From Phallus indusiatus (lineage: Eukaryota > Basidiomycota > Agaricomycetes > Phallales > Phallaceae), in assembly GCA_027605045.1 (NCBI GenBank), contig JAQFWX010000034.1:310001-374000 (forward strand): DNA of 64,000 bases, given 5' to 3'. Both the position numbers and the translations under genes were made by a program. Of this stretch, positions 23,473-35,769 are shown piece after piece. Numbering within the stretch: position 1 is the first letter of the stretch; each line of letters opens with the position of its first letter. The notes under the pieces were generated by a model. The model saw only the letters and a list, made by a program, of their open reading frames with translations. It made no database searches and was not told the DNA's origin.

Positions 23473-24680
23473 ACCGAAATCAAATATGATGTATACGTGA
23501 TGCCAGCGATGAACACAATCGTCCCAGCGATATGAACATCCAACGGAAACAATAGTATAATAATCCCAGTGAGGAACATGCCGACAGCGAGATGAAGAAG
23601 GATGGGGAGGAGTTCAATGATAGCTGCAACCTTCCATGACTCAAACCCTCTGAATCGCAACTGCCTGGCTCTCACTCTTTCGTTCGCCGTCCCAGTGATG
23701 GAAGACAGGTAGTAATATAGCCACTGTTTCGCGAGAACAGCAAACAGCGCAGCCGATAATGTGATCGCCAGACTGGTGAACCATAGACCGTTCACCAAAA
23801 CGGCATTCGTCGATGGCGCGAAGGGCGAATTAGGATTAATCGTTGAGTTAGGAATCGTATTTGTCGGCATTCCATTAGATTGTGCTCGTAAGACTTGGGC
23901 AATTTCGAACAACAGGGACGCGGAAACCTGAGTATTGTCTTTTTGCAGACTTTGTGAGGCTTGTGAGATGAATGTTGTTATAACGCCGGAAAATAGACCA
24001 GCCTGATATATATAAAGTTCTAAATACTATGATTACATTTTACGAATAAACGTTTTACTTACGAAAACGAGAAGCACATCCACTGTTTCTTTCCACCCTT
24101 CTGCTCTCTCACGATCAAACGATTCGGCTTCGTCGAGGTATGTCAACCAAATGCGAGAATTCTCGGAAACCTCCTCTCCAAACCGATCTCGTGGATACTT
24201 GTGCTCGTAATCATATTTATTATTTGCTAACATACAACACCTTGAGTCATGCAAAATCAAATCTCATCTTAATTGCCACAAACTTACAACCAGTTTCTTG
24301 AGAAAAGCCTTTGGCTAGTCCGAAAAACCTTTTACGGCCTGCTTTATTTGGTTGTGTGAGAGGAGAAGAAGTGGGAACCGATTTGTTAGGTGCAGCCTCT
24401 GATGTATTCAGGTGAGTAATTTCCACACACCATAAGTCATGGACTTACCAAGGAAATCACGGAAAAGGCTCACTAAATCTTCTATTCTTTCATCAGACTG
24501 TTGGCCCTTCGCTGGAACGGCAGCGGGTTGTTCGCCTTCCTCGTTCAAAGCCTGGGTCGGGGTCACGTTTATGGACGGAGACTTGGGACGCTCCCTTTGG
24601 TCATCAAGCTCTTTCTGAACCATTTCAATGTTTTCACCACCTTTGTCAGGAGCCTCGACGTGTGGTGTTGTTTCTGACAT
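21441..24680 (-). CDS. DUF6535 domain membrane protein
   Basis: Basidiomycete-specific family of unknown function. The ATG at 24680 opens an acidic, disordered N-terminus (exon 24449-24680). A second exon carries RKRFFGLAKGF, and a third carries the DUF6535 opening NKYDYEHKYPRDRFGEEVSE.. SRIWLTYLDEAESFD..RAEGWKETVDVLLVF. The last, long exon completes the domain with AGLFSGVITTFISQASQSLQ. Four hydrophobic segments can be seen: VDVLLVFAGLFSGVITTF, LWFTSLAITLSAALFAVLAK, IELLPILLHLAVGMFLTG and TIVFIAGITYTSYLISVML. A ~600-residue helical, probably cytoplasmic, C-terminal region follows. Total is roughly 960 residues. The paralogue at the left edge shares the entire C-terminal part but is frameshifted. 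The exact exon 2/3 junction (near 24240-24300) is uncertain. Confidence 0.82.
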
Positions 24681-25769
24681 GATGTGTCTTTGCTCTGGGG
24701 ATTGCGCGCGATATGAGGATGCGTGAAGGTAAAGAGATGAAAGGAAGTTGGGTGAAACACGACTAAAGTATTATCAGTAGCCCAGGGCCCATCATTTTTT
24801 TCTTGCGTGATGATCGATTTGAAACTTGAAATTATGTGAATATAATCTGACAGCGCTGAACGCAGTAGTAGCGTGGCAGGACAGTCCTGACAGCGACCAA
24901 TAAAACTGTCTGAAGCTTATTCGCAGATAAAGAAGATGAACGACGATTGGCCGCGTTGCCAATACCGTCCCTGAAATCTAGCCCATGGCACAGCAAAAAA
25001 AAACCATTTCTCTTCTCGTCTTAGCCTCGGATTTGGCACTGTCACCGGATGGCACGAACCGCCATAAATCTTCACAGCAAATTGAAAGATTTTGTATTTA
25101 GCAGTCCCGAGCTACGGGTGGAGACATGAGCGTTATAATTGAGTTGTTGGATTATATAGCCACTTACGTCGCAAGAGTCGAGCGATTTAAATTATGAGCC
25201 GTTGCGGAAGAGACAATGTCTATGGGGTCACCGAATGTAAGAGATGCCATCTCCAGTTAAGATGTTCTGGTTCAACTTCGCATCCGAGGAAATTGACTTC
25301 GAACTGCTTCGAGAGAAACGTTGACACCGACCGGGGGAACAGAAGTTGTACTTAAAAAAATGAGGATGATACGAAGTGCGAGGATCAAAGCTGGTAGCTA
25401 TATATGATGAACCGTCGAAGACGCTCGAACTCGAGAATTTTCTGACCATTCTTCAGGCACAAGTTTTGAAACCTGAGAAACTGAGTATCCATCTTGAACA
25501 ATAAACAATACAATACGTTTTTATTTTGCATCAATGAGACTGTGCATACTTGATAATGGGTTATTCGAACTTTTAATGCCGTCCGATTAGTACATGGTTT
25601 TGAATGATGTATTGAGATAGAGGGCATTGGGACTCAACAAAGTGTTTACGATGCGTGATGAAATTTAACTTGTTCCAAAATATGTTTTAAGCGTGCAATC
25701 TTGTCCCATCGTCTCGCTCCCGGGGTGGCTCTTGCTCATCGGACGCCGTCACTCGTAGTGAGACGAACT
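24681..25769. other. Intergenic
   Basis: Upstream of the DUF6535 gene (its promoter) and before repeat R1 copy 2. ORFs at 25228-25627 (-) show no domain. Confidence 0.4.
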
Positions 25770-27080
25770 GCATTGTGGACGGTAATGATAAATTATCCTG
25801 ACCATGTGCGACATCTAAGAACGCGCTGCTCAATTAAAAAAAATTGCCCGGCCATGACGATACATCTTGGCACTGAGTCGGTCTTTAGGGTCGACATCGT
25901 CGCATAGGGTCTCCGCAGCGGATTCACGAGAGGTACGAACGAACCGAGGAAGGGTATAGGTTACGTATGAGAACCAAGATGAGTCTGCCTGGTCGGGTTG
26001 ATATTACTGGCAGGAACAAGTTGGAGTTGTTTCCAAGAACGAGGTTTAGCAGAAGCAGAGGAATAATACTTGTGTAACTGCACGGTTTAGGGGAGTTTTA
26101 GGTATGACTGAATTGTGAAGACCACTGACGAGCGAAATCGGGTTTTATGGAGTCTCTGCATGGACAACGGGCAAAAGTGGAGGCCAAAATGTCATGGACA
26201 CGTGGCAGTAGATCGCGATATCGGGAAGTAGAAAACTTTTCAAAGAGACCTGGGTCATATTTCGACGATTCAAACATCACGGCAGTTATGGGACCACGTC
26301 TTTGACAGGATCCATTTTCCAAGCCCAGTTTGATTCTACGAGTCTTTTCTTTGGGAGCAGACTACACTTTTGAACGTTCCGAGCCCTGGGATGTGTGTCG
26401 ACCTAGTACCAACTGCAGTCCTGACTCCTTCCTTCCTCTACCACTCGGATCGCTGATGAGCGACATAGGGTGTGAGAATAAAACGAAGAAGACAGCAGAA
26501 GCTTCTTTTCGAAAAGGTATTCGGGGTAAGGAAGTGCGATATTTGATGGTATAATTGGAGGATATTGTTGGGCATTGAGAATCTGCACACCTGTCATCAA
26601 AATCGTCAGCTCAAGCCTCAAGCTCAAGTTTGTGAACTACGATCTCACGTGCCTTTGATCAAGTTCCTTGCGCACTGCACAGGGAAACAATATTATAACA
26701 AAGGGACTGAAGACGGAAAAGGAGGGAACTGTCCGTTTGAAAGTTGTCCTCGAAGTCTTGCGAAGAGAGACACAAAATAACATTGCCATCTTTTTGGCAC
26801 ATCGTCCATGAAAATGAACGTTTGAGTGTCAGACTTCTGGGTTTCTTTTTTCGGGATTTTCCATGACTCACAGACTCCGATCAGCAGGCCTCACCTCATT
26901 GCCATCGTCGTTCCCGTTCGGCGTTCACCTTCAACTTTTCACGATTTTATTTGTCGTCATTTCCATTCTAGAGTTCATGTCTACCTCGTATATCTCTTAC
27001 GAAATTGGAATACGCTGGAATCGGAGATGGTTTTGAGAGCAAATGAACGACACAATTGTGGTCCTGTTCATGATACAATA
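25770..27080 (+). repeat. Dispersed repeat R1, copy 2
   Basis: Second copy of the repeat at 18797-20280, same strand and order of landmarks, shorter by several deletions (for example around 26290 and 26400). Neither copy has an open frame longer than about 75 codons. Together the copies bracket the right arm with its DUF6535 gene and kinase fragment. Confidence 0.75.
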
Positions 27081-27284
27081 TTGTCATGGTCCATGTAAAA
27101 GGGACTCCTCGTCTCCACCGCGAAAACCATTAGAAAATTTTGCATTTCTAAACCCCATATCATAATCAAACACCGCTCGTCCACACCTTGCTCAATGTTG
27201 TCCTTGCGAGCTTTTCCATATAAAAGCTCATTCTGCTTGTCAGTAATGTTCACAATTCAAACACACCTGGGAACTCGTCTAATC

Positions 27285-28243
27285 ATGCAGCCAGAAAAAT
27301 ACTACTCTTCCTCTGCTGCCAACTCCCTTTCTGGATCTGCAAACTATTCCCAAAAGGGACATGTTGCTCCCTCCAATAACGACTCAACTAGGAAGACTCA
27401 GAGTCGTCGTGCAGAACCCGCTCAAGGTGGGGCCGGTGCTCGTACGTACCCGTATCCGCACCCGGTTCATAATTCTCCTCGCCCGAGTCCGCTTCCAAAA
27501 ACTCGTACCATCTTAGCGGAGGAGGCCCTGTCCGACCCTTGGGGCAACGATGTTGATCCTGCAGACCGACTCAGTGCCGAAGTTTATCGTCGTGACCAGG
27601 CAAGTTTCCCTCTTAGTTATCTCGTGCAGCGCTTTATTTACGATTTACCGACAGGCCAAGCTCAATGACACCCGTAACCGCAATGTTTTACTTCGATATC
27701 AAAAGGAATTCACAGATGATTGGCATAGAGTAAGTGAACATGACCTTTTAATTCGTTCCTACATGATTGCGAAACAATAAACCGCGTTTTGTGATTCTAC
27801 TCACTCGTTTGCTTTACATAGAGAATGTCATACAATTCTCCTGGTCCTAAGCCCTCTTCTCTTTCGGTAAATCCGCATCAGAACCAACATAACCCTGGAC
27901 CGGTTCAGTTACGGCCATTTTTTGAAGATGGTGGAGTATGTTTCTCTTGTCCTTTTCGTTTCCTTCCGATTCCAACTCATCCTATCACTGTATAGCCTTC
28001 TCCTTCCTCTGCTGTTCATCGGCCAATGAATTATTATATAACCAACCCGCCGCCTGGTCAAGTAAGTATACAAGCTTGTACTCAATAATGTCCCGGACTT
28101 ACAACTAACAACGGTACTTCTCATTTGCTTCTCATACTTAGTCTCCTCGTCCTGTTCTCAATAGGCGATATGGGTCTGTTGCGACAGTCACTTCCCAACT
28201 ACCTCAAGTTTATGACGATTCGCCTTTGGTTCGTAGGTCTTGA
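27285..28243 (+). CDS. Small Pro/Ser-rich protein of unknown function
   Basis: By-eye splicing gives one continuous reading from MQPEKYYSSSAANSL (ATG 27285) to the TGA at 28241-28243. The order is PHPVHNSPRPSPLPKTRTI, then WGNDVDPADRLSAEVYRRDQ, AKLNDTRNRNVLLRYQKEF, DDWHR, RMSYNSPGPKPSS.., PFFEDGG, PSPSSAVHRPMNYYITN, and the last exon SPRPVLNRRYGSVATV to LVRRS. The first intron appears to use a GC donor (GACCAG/gcaagt, 27600); the others are GT-AG (27730, 27936, 28062). Composition is disordered, except for a short charged segment around AEVYRRDQAKLND. I do not recognise the family. An in-frame upstream ATG at 27249 is possible. Confidence 0.6.
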
Positions 28244-28474
28244 AACCTGGAAGCTTGAAAGCGAATATGATAATTGATAGGTATCTTCGACAACATGTAT
28301 CTTTTTCTTTTATGTACATTATGCATATGACATATAAATATATGAGTCTCTTTTTGTAACTTTCATTTGGCTTGACTAGCTGCTGGGATAGTGCCCAACC
28401 CGGGTGACAACGCGATACGCCAGTGACGTTACGCGTTTCGCGTCTGCGTCTGCCTCTTCAGTCCCATCAAGCAC

Positions 28475-28942
28475 ATGCATAACCATTCGAACACACTATC
28501 ACGTCGTCCAAAGTACCGATTCACATGTCGTATGGACTGTAACGGAGAAAAGTGGGTGTGTCCAGTCACGTACTATTCGCACGCCAAATATCGACTTGCC
28601 GAAGCTAAAGGAGAACCGCCGAGTTTCGTGCCTAGGAAGAAAAAAATCTCGCGTCGCCTTAAGGAGTCAAATTTGACAACGACAGAGTGTGATAAGACGG
28701 CGCAAGGTTGTGCAACTAGCTCAGATAAAGCTTTTCCAGGAGAAGCGAGTCCAGTAGGAAAATCTGAAAATGGTGGAGCATGCAAATGTACGTGCACGCA
28801 AATATATATATATATATATATATGCGCTCGTTTATTTATGTGGTTAAAAAGCCTCAGGACCGATCACCAACGAGATATCATTTCAGCTAGTAAAAACATA
28901 CATACATTTTCAACGTTTTCAATGGACATGAGCTTTTTATGA
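28475..28942 (+). CDS. Hypothetical small protein next to a TA microsatellite
   Basis: The ATG at 28475 opens RPKYRFTCRMDCNGEKWVC, PVTYYSHAKYRLAEAKGEPP, SFVPRKKK and then a polar stretch ending GGACK. Codon use and the Cys/Trp-containing start look coding. The frame then runs through a (TA)n tract, which is better read as an intron (GT at 28788, AG at 28888) leading to a short tail that stops at 28942. Family not recognised; it may be a partial gene. Confidence 0.35.
   Translation: MHNHSNTLSRRPKYRFTCRMDCNGEKWVCPVTYYSHAKYRLAEAKGEPPSFVPRKKKISRRLKESNLTTTECDKTAQGCATSSDKAFPGEASPVGKSENGGACKCTCTQIYIYIYICARLFMWLKSLRTDHQRDIISASKNIHTFSTFSMDMSFL
28800..28823. repeat. (TA)n microsatellite
   Basis: About twelve uninterrupted TA units, inside the probable intron of the small gene at 28475-28942. 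Confidence 0.9.
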
Positions 28943-29051
28943 GAGTGCTTTGAGAATTTTGCCACCTTGTTACATACACTTCCGGGTGGAGTATTGTCCC
29001 TTGAATTGCTTATTCGTCTTTGGGGCCAACGTTCTTCAGATACGGCTTCAT

Positions 29052-30544
29052 TCACTCTTCAATCTTCTGCTTTGTCACCACTTCCTCCTTTTCAAACATA
29101 AACCACTGCGCCGCCGGACGTACAGCCCCCATAACCTTATCATCATCATCATCATCTCCTTTGGTCTCCATGACTTCTGTGGTGACATGTCCCGCAACGA
29201 CGACACAACTCAATTCTTCACCATTATCAATCAGGCGTACATCCGCTTCACAGAAACCAGGAGGAATCTCATCTATCGGGACATAGGGATACTTTATGCC
29301 ATCTACGATAAGACGGCCGTTGTCTAGATATTTCGAATTCTGTAAATCGGGGCCACGCCAACGACCTTTTTTGTCCCAAATACAAAATGCAGTTATCCAT
29401 CCGCTGAGAATTTTCGAGCCGGATCCCATACGTTGTTCATGGCAAATGCGCCCCCAGAAATCCTTGTTGATTTTAGGATTCTCTGGTGAGGAATCAACGG
29501 CATCAAACACGGCTATGAATTCCTCGATAATTGGTTTTAGAAGCATAGCCCAAGCGGTGGGCTCAGCTCCCATTCCCATCTGAGCAAGATTCTCTATGCG
29601 TTGTAGAATGTTAAGGTAATCCTTTTTGGTGCCTGATAACGTTACTGCAGGAACTCCACACAACAGTTTACACGTGAAAGAAAAATATCTGAAGGTTGTG
29701 AGTAGTTTTCTTTCGTCAAAGCTGGAAAGCATACGATTTTAAGATGCTCATCATAACGATAGAACAGACTATTTTGTCGCTGTACTCCGTGGTGGAGAAG
29801 TCAGGGAGAACAAAGTCATAAAAAGCGGGATCATTGATCTAATACAACAGGTGTTCAATGAATTGCAGAAAACGAGGTTTTCGAACTTACATTTTTCTGC
29901 AGTAAACCAGCAAAGTCCTGTGCCATAACTCTGAAATCAAATGACCTGCGGGTTCCATAGTATATGAGCAGAAGCTCCTTCTTTCCCTCATGTTGCACGA
30001 AGAACTTTCTCAGCTCTTCTGAGTGGGCATTGACGCTGGGTGACAGCATAAACATAAATATCAAGCTTTAGGCGATTAATAAAAGACGAACTAAAGATTC
30101 AACTGTGACAAAATAGCCACCCATAAATCATCCGGTCTTACGATGGAATCATGTCATTGTTGTCTCCTCCAAAAAAGATGTAACCTGCCTACCTGATGAC
30201 GAGCTTGTGATGTTTATTATACGCCATCAATACTGTGTCGACAAAGCCATCTGCCCTTGGAATGAAATTCTGAAGTTGTTCAGGGTCTTTAGGAAGAGAA
30301 GATTGAAGCAAGTCTATAGTGAGCGCCCGTTAATTCTTCAAGAGTGCCTCTATACAGATTGCAGATAGTAGTAGCACTCGCCTTTACAGCGGATAGACTT
30401 GGTTGTAACTATATCCAACTCTTGTGTATTTTGTGCTTCCCACGTGTGCCTTAAAACATCCTCCGGTTTATGAATACGAGACCTTTTCCCGAAGTCGCAT
30501 GGTGTGACTGTCTTGTCTGAAGTTTTAAAGGTGATACCTGGCAT
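29052..30544 (-). CDS. DUF4419 family protein
   Basis: Fungal DUF4419 protein, function unknown. From the ATG at 30544 (MPGITFKTSDKTVTPCDFG) exons give FIPRADGFVDTVLMAYNKHH, KLVIRPDDLWVAILSQLNLY, VNAHSEELRKFFVQHEGKKE, RVMAQDFAGLLQKN, FVLPDFSTTEYSDKIVCSIV, then LLCGVPAVTLSGTKKDYLNI and SGWITAFCIWDKKGRW. The order and the motifs RPDDLW, AEELR..FV.HEGKKEL, VLPDFSTT and CGVP.VTL.G.K.D are those of the family. Intron joins at about 30190 and 30050 restore RPDD and LY/VNAH exactly, which supports the model. Near the C-terminus a run of six Asp codons comes from an 'atc/gat' trinucleotide tract (29140-29160). The gene is complete, and its 3' end is about 110 bp from the end of the convergent small gene. 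Confidence 0.85.
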
Positions 30545-32420
30545 TCTGGGTACGGAATTTATACGTGCGCTTGATAGTGGGTCACGATGTTAGAAAATGC
30601 CACAGTTTTTATATCACAAAACAGATGGCTAAGCTCATCAAATATGACCCGAACTGAGGCATTTTGTGAGAATTTACTTCTGGGCCGGTGCGCCGGTGTA
30701 TTGTTCATCTGATTAGTAGTATTCGCTTTTGCACAGCAAAGGCACCTTTGCGCGGCGGACCCCTGCACTGAGGTGGACGGCGCTTACAGAAAATAAGATC
30801 AAGATACAGTGCCGATAAGGATAACCTCGACCTTTGCGGGGCTACAATACATATAGATGTACCCTGTCATTTTAGAGTATTCCACACGAAGCATTCAAAC
30901 ATTCTGCCAATATGTCTGAATATGATTAGGAGCGTTTTGAGAGCTCATTAAATGATAGAACAAGAGGAATAGGGTACCTGGGTAAATGAGAGGAAGGAGA
31001 GAATGATATTAAAGGGAATCATGGCAGGGTTTGATGCTAAGTAGGTTGTTCGTCAACGGCAGACGTCATCTAGATCGCAATTTTTCTAGGTCTATCACCC
31101 AAAAGCCGGGCTAGCATCAACGCCATCAGTTGCACAGGGCCCAGGCTATTTACTGGAGATAAACTTCAAATTAGACAACGTCATCTTTTTCGAAAGCCAA
31201 GGTTACCTAACTTGAGACGGAGGGACTACATAGATCAGATAATAAATTGATAACCAAACCGTCAATGTAGACGTTAATTTCGAAACTGAAGTAAAAAAGA
31301 AAAACGATGCAGGTCGTCGATTCATCAATGATAGCGAATACAATTTTGTGAAATTTGGAAAAATCTTCAGAATCAGGATGAGGAAAGTCACAAACTACAC
31401 GGTGAGGAGAAAACTTCACCTGATATTGCTTTCGTGTGAAGCGGTCGTTCATGGAAAACCTACAACTAACGTTTGTTGGATCTACGGACACGTAGTGCCC
31501 CAAGCACCAATGCCATACGTTTTAACCGGGCAACCCGAAACTAGATACATATTTTAATCCACCTTTAATTTCAGGAAATAGCAGAGTACCAGTCATGAAT
31601 ATTAGATATGTGCGTTGATTTCCTCATTTTCTAGAATCAGGCTAAATCAGTACAAACGGTTATAACATGATTTTGAGGAGTATTGTCTCAACTTCAAATC
31701 GGTGTACCAAGTCTCACTACAAGTGGTTTCGAGTACAGTGACCGCGCTTTGTCGAACTCGACGACTTGAATCTTTGAAAGAAGTGACGAGCGCAAAAAGT
31801 GACACAAGACAAAAAAAAAAACCGGCTAGCGCCGAATTGGCGATCTCGGAGACCGTGACTGGCATCCATAACTTCTCCGTAGCAATTTTTTTTTATAATG
31901 ACACGAGACTTCCGACTCACGTATTTCAAACTTCACCGACAGTATCCGTTCTCCATTTACCTGAACTTGATTGGTTTAGGTAGTTGTTGCTGTTGTTCGT
32001 TCGGTGACAATCACGCGCACGTGTCGCCTTGTCTTTCTTGATATCGAGATTGTTACCGACGTAATGTCAGGAAAGATGGCTTGCCCACGCAAGAGGAACT
32101 GTAAGTCACCTTCATATGATATGACATGAAAGGCGTGCTTTAACTCGCGAACAGTGATAGGTACATAACCTTGAAAGCTCCTAAAACCGACCCCCCAGGT
32201 CCTTGTGCATCCTTTCATCTTGCTCAGGATAAACGACCTGCAGCAGAAGCTAATGGCGAAAACATCGCCTGTGGTGACATTCTGAGAACCAGAGCTATGC
32301 ATTAGTTATTGATGCTAGAGAATGGGAAAAGGAGTAGATTCAACTTGACCGTGATTGACATATGGAGGTGCGGGTCTTCGTCTACAAACTTCTTTTTCAA
32401 AACTGATGCTCATTCCAGTA
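30545..32420. other. Gene-poor stretch
   Basis: Short ORFs on both strands only. A 108-codon ORF at 31976-32302 (-) contains VRELKHAFHVISYEGDLQFL but I cannot assign it. No RNA gene or clear repeat seen. Confidence 0.35.
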
Positions 32421-32663
32421 CTACTGTAGCTTTGTAGGCTTAATGCGTTCTCGGTATACCGAAGAGATAACCCAGGTCAGCATATGGACGAAGGACTCGA
32501 GATCGTCTTGTAAAGTTTGTACCAGTTGAAGCGAGATCCCGTAGGAGACGCCCCGCTGCAAAGTACCATATCCCCTTTCAACACCCCCGCTCTTCAAACG
32601 CCCTCTTGAGCCGGTATATAATCTGATTTGAATGAGTCGCCAAACTGGTCGAGAAAACTTCAC
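32421..32663 (-). pseudogene. Possible FunK1-type kinase remnant
   Basis: The 80-codon frame reads GYGTLQRGVSYGISLQLVQT followed by LQDDLESFVHMLTWVISSVY. A GT.Q (activation-loop end) segment followed by DDLESF.H.L.W is the signature of the second half of fungal FunK1 protein kinases. The upstream catalytic loop and the C-terminal lobe cannot be found nearby, so this is a fragment or one surviving exon of a decayed gene. Confidence 0.4.
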
Positions 32664-33673
32664 TGTCGATTTGTCTGCATTGATGACGTGGTTCAGTCTT
32701 TTTGTGGGACCAGCCGACGGTTAGTCTCAGTACAGGCACCAGTATTAATTTTTTTTTTCAGGACAAAGCCAGACCAGCTTTACATTAGCTGTGCTCGAAG
32801 TTTCTTCCTTGCAATTCGTTATAACAGAAGAAAAATGCGTTGATTGTCTATCTGTACCGTGACAATACGAAAGCTGCATTTTGCGAATTTGAAAGTCGAC
32901 ATCGTTTATATTTGGTAAGTATTCGTTCCTTTCACGTTATCTTTGCTCACAGGACCTTGATGTTGTCATTTAATATCAAGCACCACTCCTTCCCTTCCTG
33001 GCCTTTCGGTCCCACCAATTTTCAAGCCTCGAGGCCTGTCCCGAAGTATTCAATGACGGAACACCATTTCCGATTTAAATAGATGCTCATAAACAATAAA
33101 GCCAGAATAGAATTTTGAATTGCTTAAACTTACAATTCCGTTTCACAGAAGCCTACAGTAGTATTAAGGGAGAACAGAACAAAAAGAAAACAGCGCTCAG
33201 AGGCTTTTTCCATTGAGCGCGCGCGCGTCTGAGTCAGCAGATGAGTCACGGCACGCGTATGTCTTCCGAGTCCCTGCTCTGACGGAGATCTCAGATGTGT
33301 CTCAGATTTGTCTCAGATCGTTGTTATTTGGCCGCCACAGGAGCGTAAAGTCCAAAGGAAAGATTCCAATTGCATGTTCGAATCTTATTAAGGCCGAATT
33401 TTGCGAAAATTACAAGTTTTTGTATACGCGTAAAACCTCTGCGGGCTATACCTTGGAAGATCTGGTGTGCAGATCTTATCGAATCTTGCACGAGTTCGTG
33501 AGATAAATTTGGAACGCTATTACGTGTAGGACCTTTATGACCGTTTCAGCCCTCAAACTTGGCATCAACCACAAACAAGGACAAAGAAGGAACACAAAAG
33601 AACCGAACCATTAAAAAGCAGAACAAAGAATTGGTTATCAGACAGGACACGATACTTTTTTCTTTCACTTGCC
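32664..33673. other. Intergenic, promoter of second finger gene
   Basis: Small ORFs without domains (32628-33082, 33213-33506). The stretch just before 33674 is A-rich and probably 5' UTR. Confidence 0.4.
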
Positions 33674-34611
33674 ATGCCATACTGCGATCCTTGCGAACGT
33701 TATTTCGCCAGCGACAGCGCATATTACAAACATCGCCTACACTCCAGCAGACATAACTACTGTGGCCGCTGCAACAGGGATTTCGTGTCCCTATCGTCCT
33801 TGGTTCAACATTACATCAACAGCGTGTTTCATAACTACTGTCAGTGGTGCCAGGAAGATTTTGACAGTGACGACGAACTCGACGAGCATAATGAGGATTG
33901 TCATTATAGTTGCGGCTCATGCAATCTCGTACGTATTGGATTCACTCTCATCGTTTATGTTAGCCTAGAGCCTCTCTTCAGATGTTTTGCCATGAAGACC
34001 AGCTGGATAATCACATCGACGCCTATCACTTTTACTGCCGCCCCTGTCGCAGATTCTTCATGAACGAAAACTGTCTTCGTCAGCATCTTAACTCTAATCT
34101 CCACAAACCCAAAGACTACATGTGCCCCGGACGTGGTTGTTCGCGCGGGTTCATCTCCTGGAGCGCGCTCGTCAAACACTTTGAAGCAGGCACATGCCCT
34201 TCTGGCCTAAACCGTGATCAGCTCAATAAGCTCGTCGTTCAGTCAGATCGAAACAACCTTATCACCAACCCCTCTCGACTTATCACCGGTCCTAAAGGCA
34301 AAATCGAGCCCGCCATTACCAGTAAGACATGGGCGACCGAACGTTCTTTCAATGGGTCCGCGTACGAATGTTTCCTATGCCACAGGCTATTCGGTACGCT
34401 TGTTTCTCTCAACGCGCACCTTCAAAGCCCCAGACACGAAGAAAAGATTTATCGGTGTCCTAATCGACACAATTGCGGTTTGGAGTTTAGTGCACTTAGT
34501 GCGCTCACTTCGCATGTCGAAAGCGGACGATGCGGAGTCGATAGGTTCCAAGATGTCAAGGCCGTTATGGATTCACTCAATAGAAGTGTCAGAAGTATTG
34601 GCTATTATTAA
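33674..34611 (+). CDS. C2H2 zinc-finger protein, about eight fingers
   Basis: Exons 33674-33928 and 33982-34611 give 294 residues. Successive fingers start at CDPCERYF, CGRCNRDF, CQWCQEDF, CGSCNLVMF (across the intron), CRPCRRFF, CPGRGCSRGF, CFLCHRLF and CPNRHNCGLEF. The last histidine of some is replaced by Cys (HFEAGTC, HVESGRC). Fingers 5-8 follow the arrangement of fungal proteins with a CxxxxC variant. Exon 1 length (255 nt) and intron position equal those of the gene at 17203-17867, so the two are duplicates; this one looks like the full-length form. A nucleic-acid-binding role is presumed from the fold only. Confidence 0.85.
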
Positions 34612-35769
34612 TGGTCTTTTTTCCTTCCTTCATTCTTTCTTTTTTGAACCTCGAAATTTTTCTTGTCCTGTGACCCCCTTAAATATTGAAAAAAAAAACT
34701 TTCTTTTTCTTCCAAACAAGGTCTGGAGAGCGCGGTGATGTGTTTTAATTATGTTTTTGTCTTTAATACATAACACCATGCCATCTATTTTCATCTTTTT
34801 TTCAGTACCTAATAATATACTATAACCCTCCATTAGCTGCGCGAAGTTTAAGTTCCCAAAAATAGGACAACTTTAATAGAGTTCTTTAATATCCACGTTG
34901 ACGCGGGTATATATGTATACATAGTGCTACCAGCCTACCTGGAGCAAGTGTCAGATGATCCCTTCAGGTCATTTCGTGCCATGGCGGCATGAGCTTGTCT
35001 GTTGAAACAGAATTTCCTCTACCCCCCACGTATGTATGCGCGGTACACGAATACCAAAGACCTTTTTCGTCTTTTCAGTGAATACCGGAGTAAAAGGTCT
35101 CAACGGCAAAAAAGCTTAAGACCCCAACTACGGTTCAGACTCCATCTTTTGGTGTTGAGGACGCGAACGAAAGGAAAAATAAACCCGAAGAGCACAGATA
35201 ACCTTGCATCAGGGGCTATATTGAGTCATTGACACTGACACAGAAGAGTGCGAACAACGATATACATTTGTGCTGTCAGTCATTTTATGGAATCGGCGGA
35301 CGGTGGTGCGAGTGATGCATCGGGGGTTCAGTGTATACAGAGATGTTTGTTGATTTGAATCTTCAAACACTAGAGACATTAGTTAATTTTTATACTTGAA
35401 AAGTCTTACAAAATGTTTTTATCTGTTCAAGTTCTGAATTTATACTGTAGGTTTAGTATTCATTTAATAGTTTGTTATTCCAATAATTTCCTCAATTAAT
35501 AAATCATCTGGAATATCACCTATGTGTTGAATTGTTGTTCATAAAATTTCATTAGGAAGTTGACTTTTGTGAAAAACATGGCCACAGAAATCCCAGATGA
35601 TATTTTTCATTTTTAGCTCATATTTTATTCATTTTATTCTATTAAAAATCATAATTTTCGATGAATAATTCATTGAAAACATCCTATTATAATTCAATTT
35701 TTTTAAGAATTCTTCTATCAAAAAAAGCTAAACCGAAAATTCAACATATTTGTTAGATTTTTGTAACGG
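34612..35769. other. Intergenic with AT-rich block
   Basis: Bases ~35340-35765 are strikingly AT-rich with long A and T runs and no ORF, unlike their surroundings. They end exactly at the 12-bp minisatellite. Confidence 0.6.

Noticed and set aside
18950..26322. Minus-strand ORFs inside the two R1 copies
   Set aside because: The frames are not conserved between copies, so they are unlikely to be coding.
31207..31560. Overlapping ORFs on both strands near 31.3 kb
   Set aside because: Both frames are low complexity and without domains; no introns extend them.
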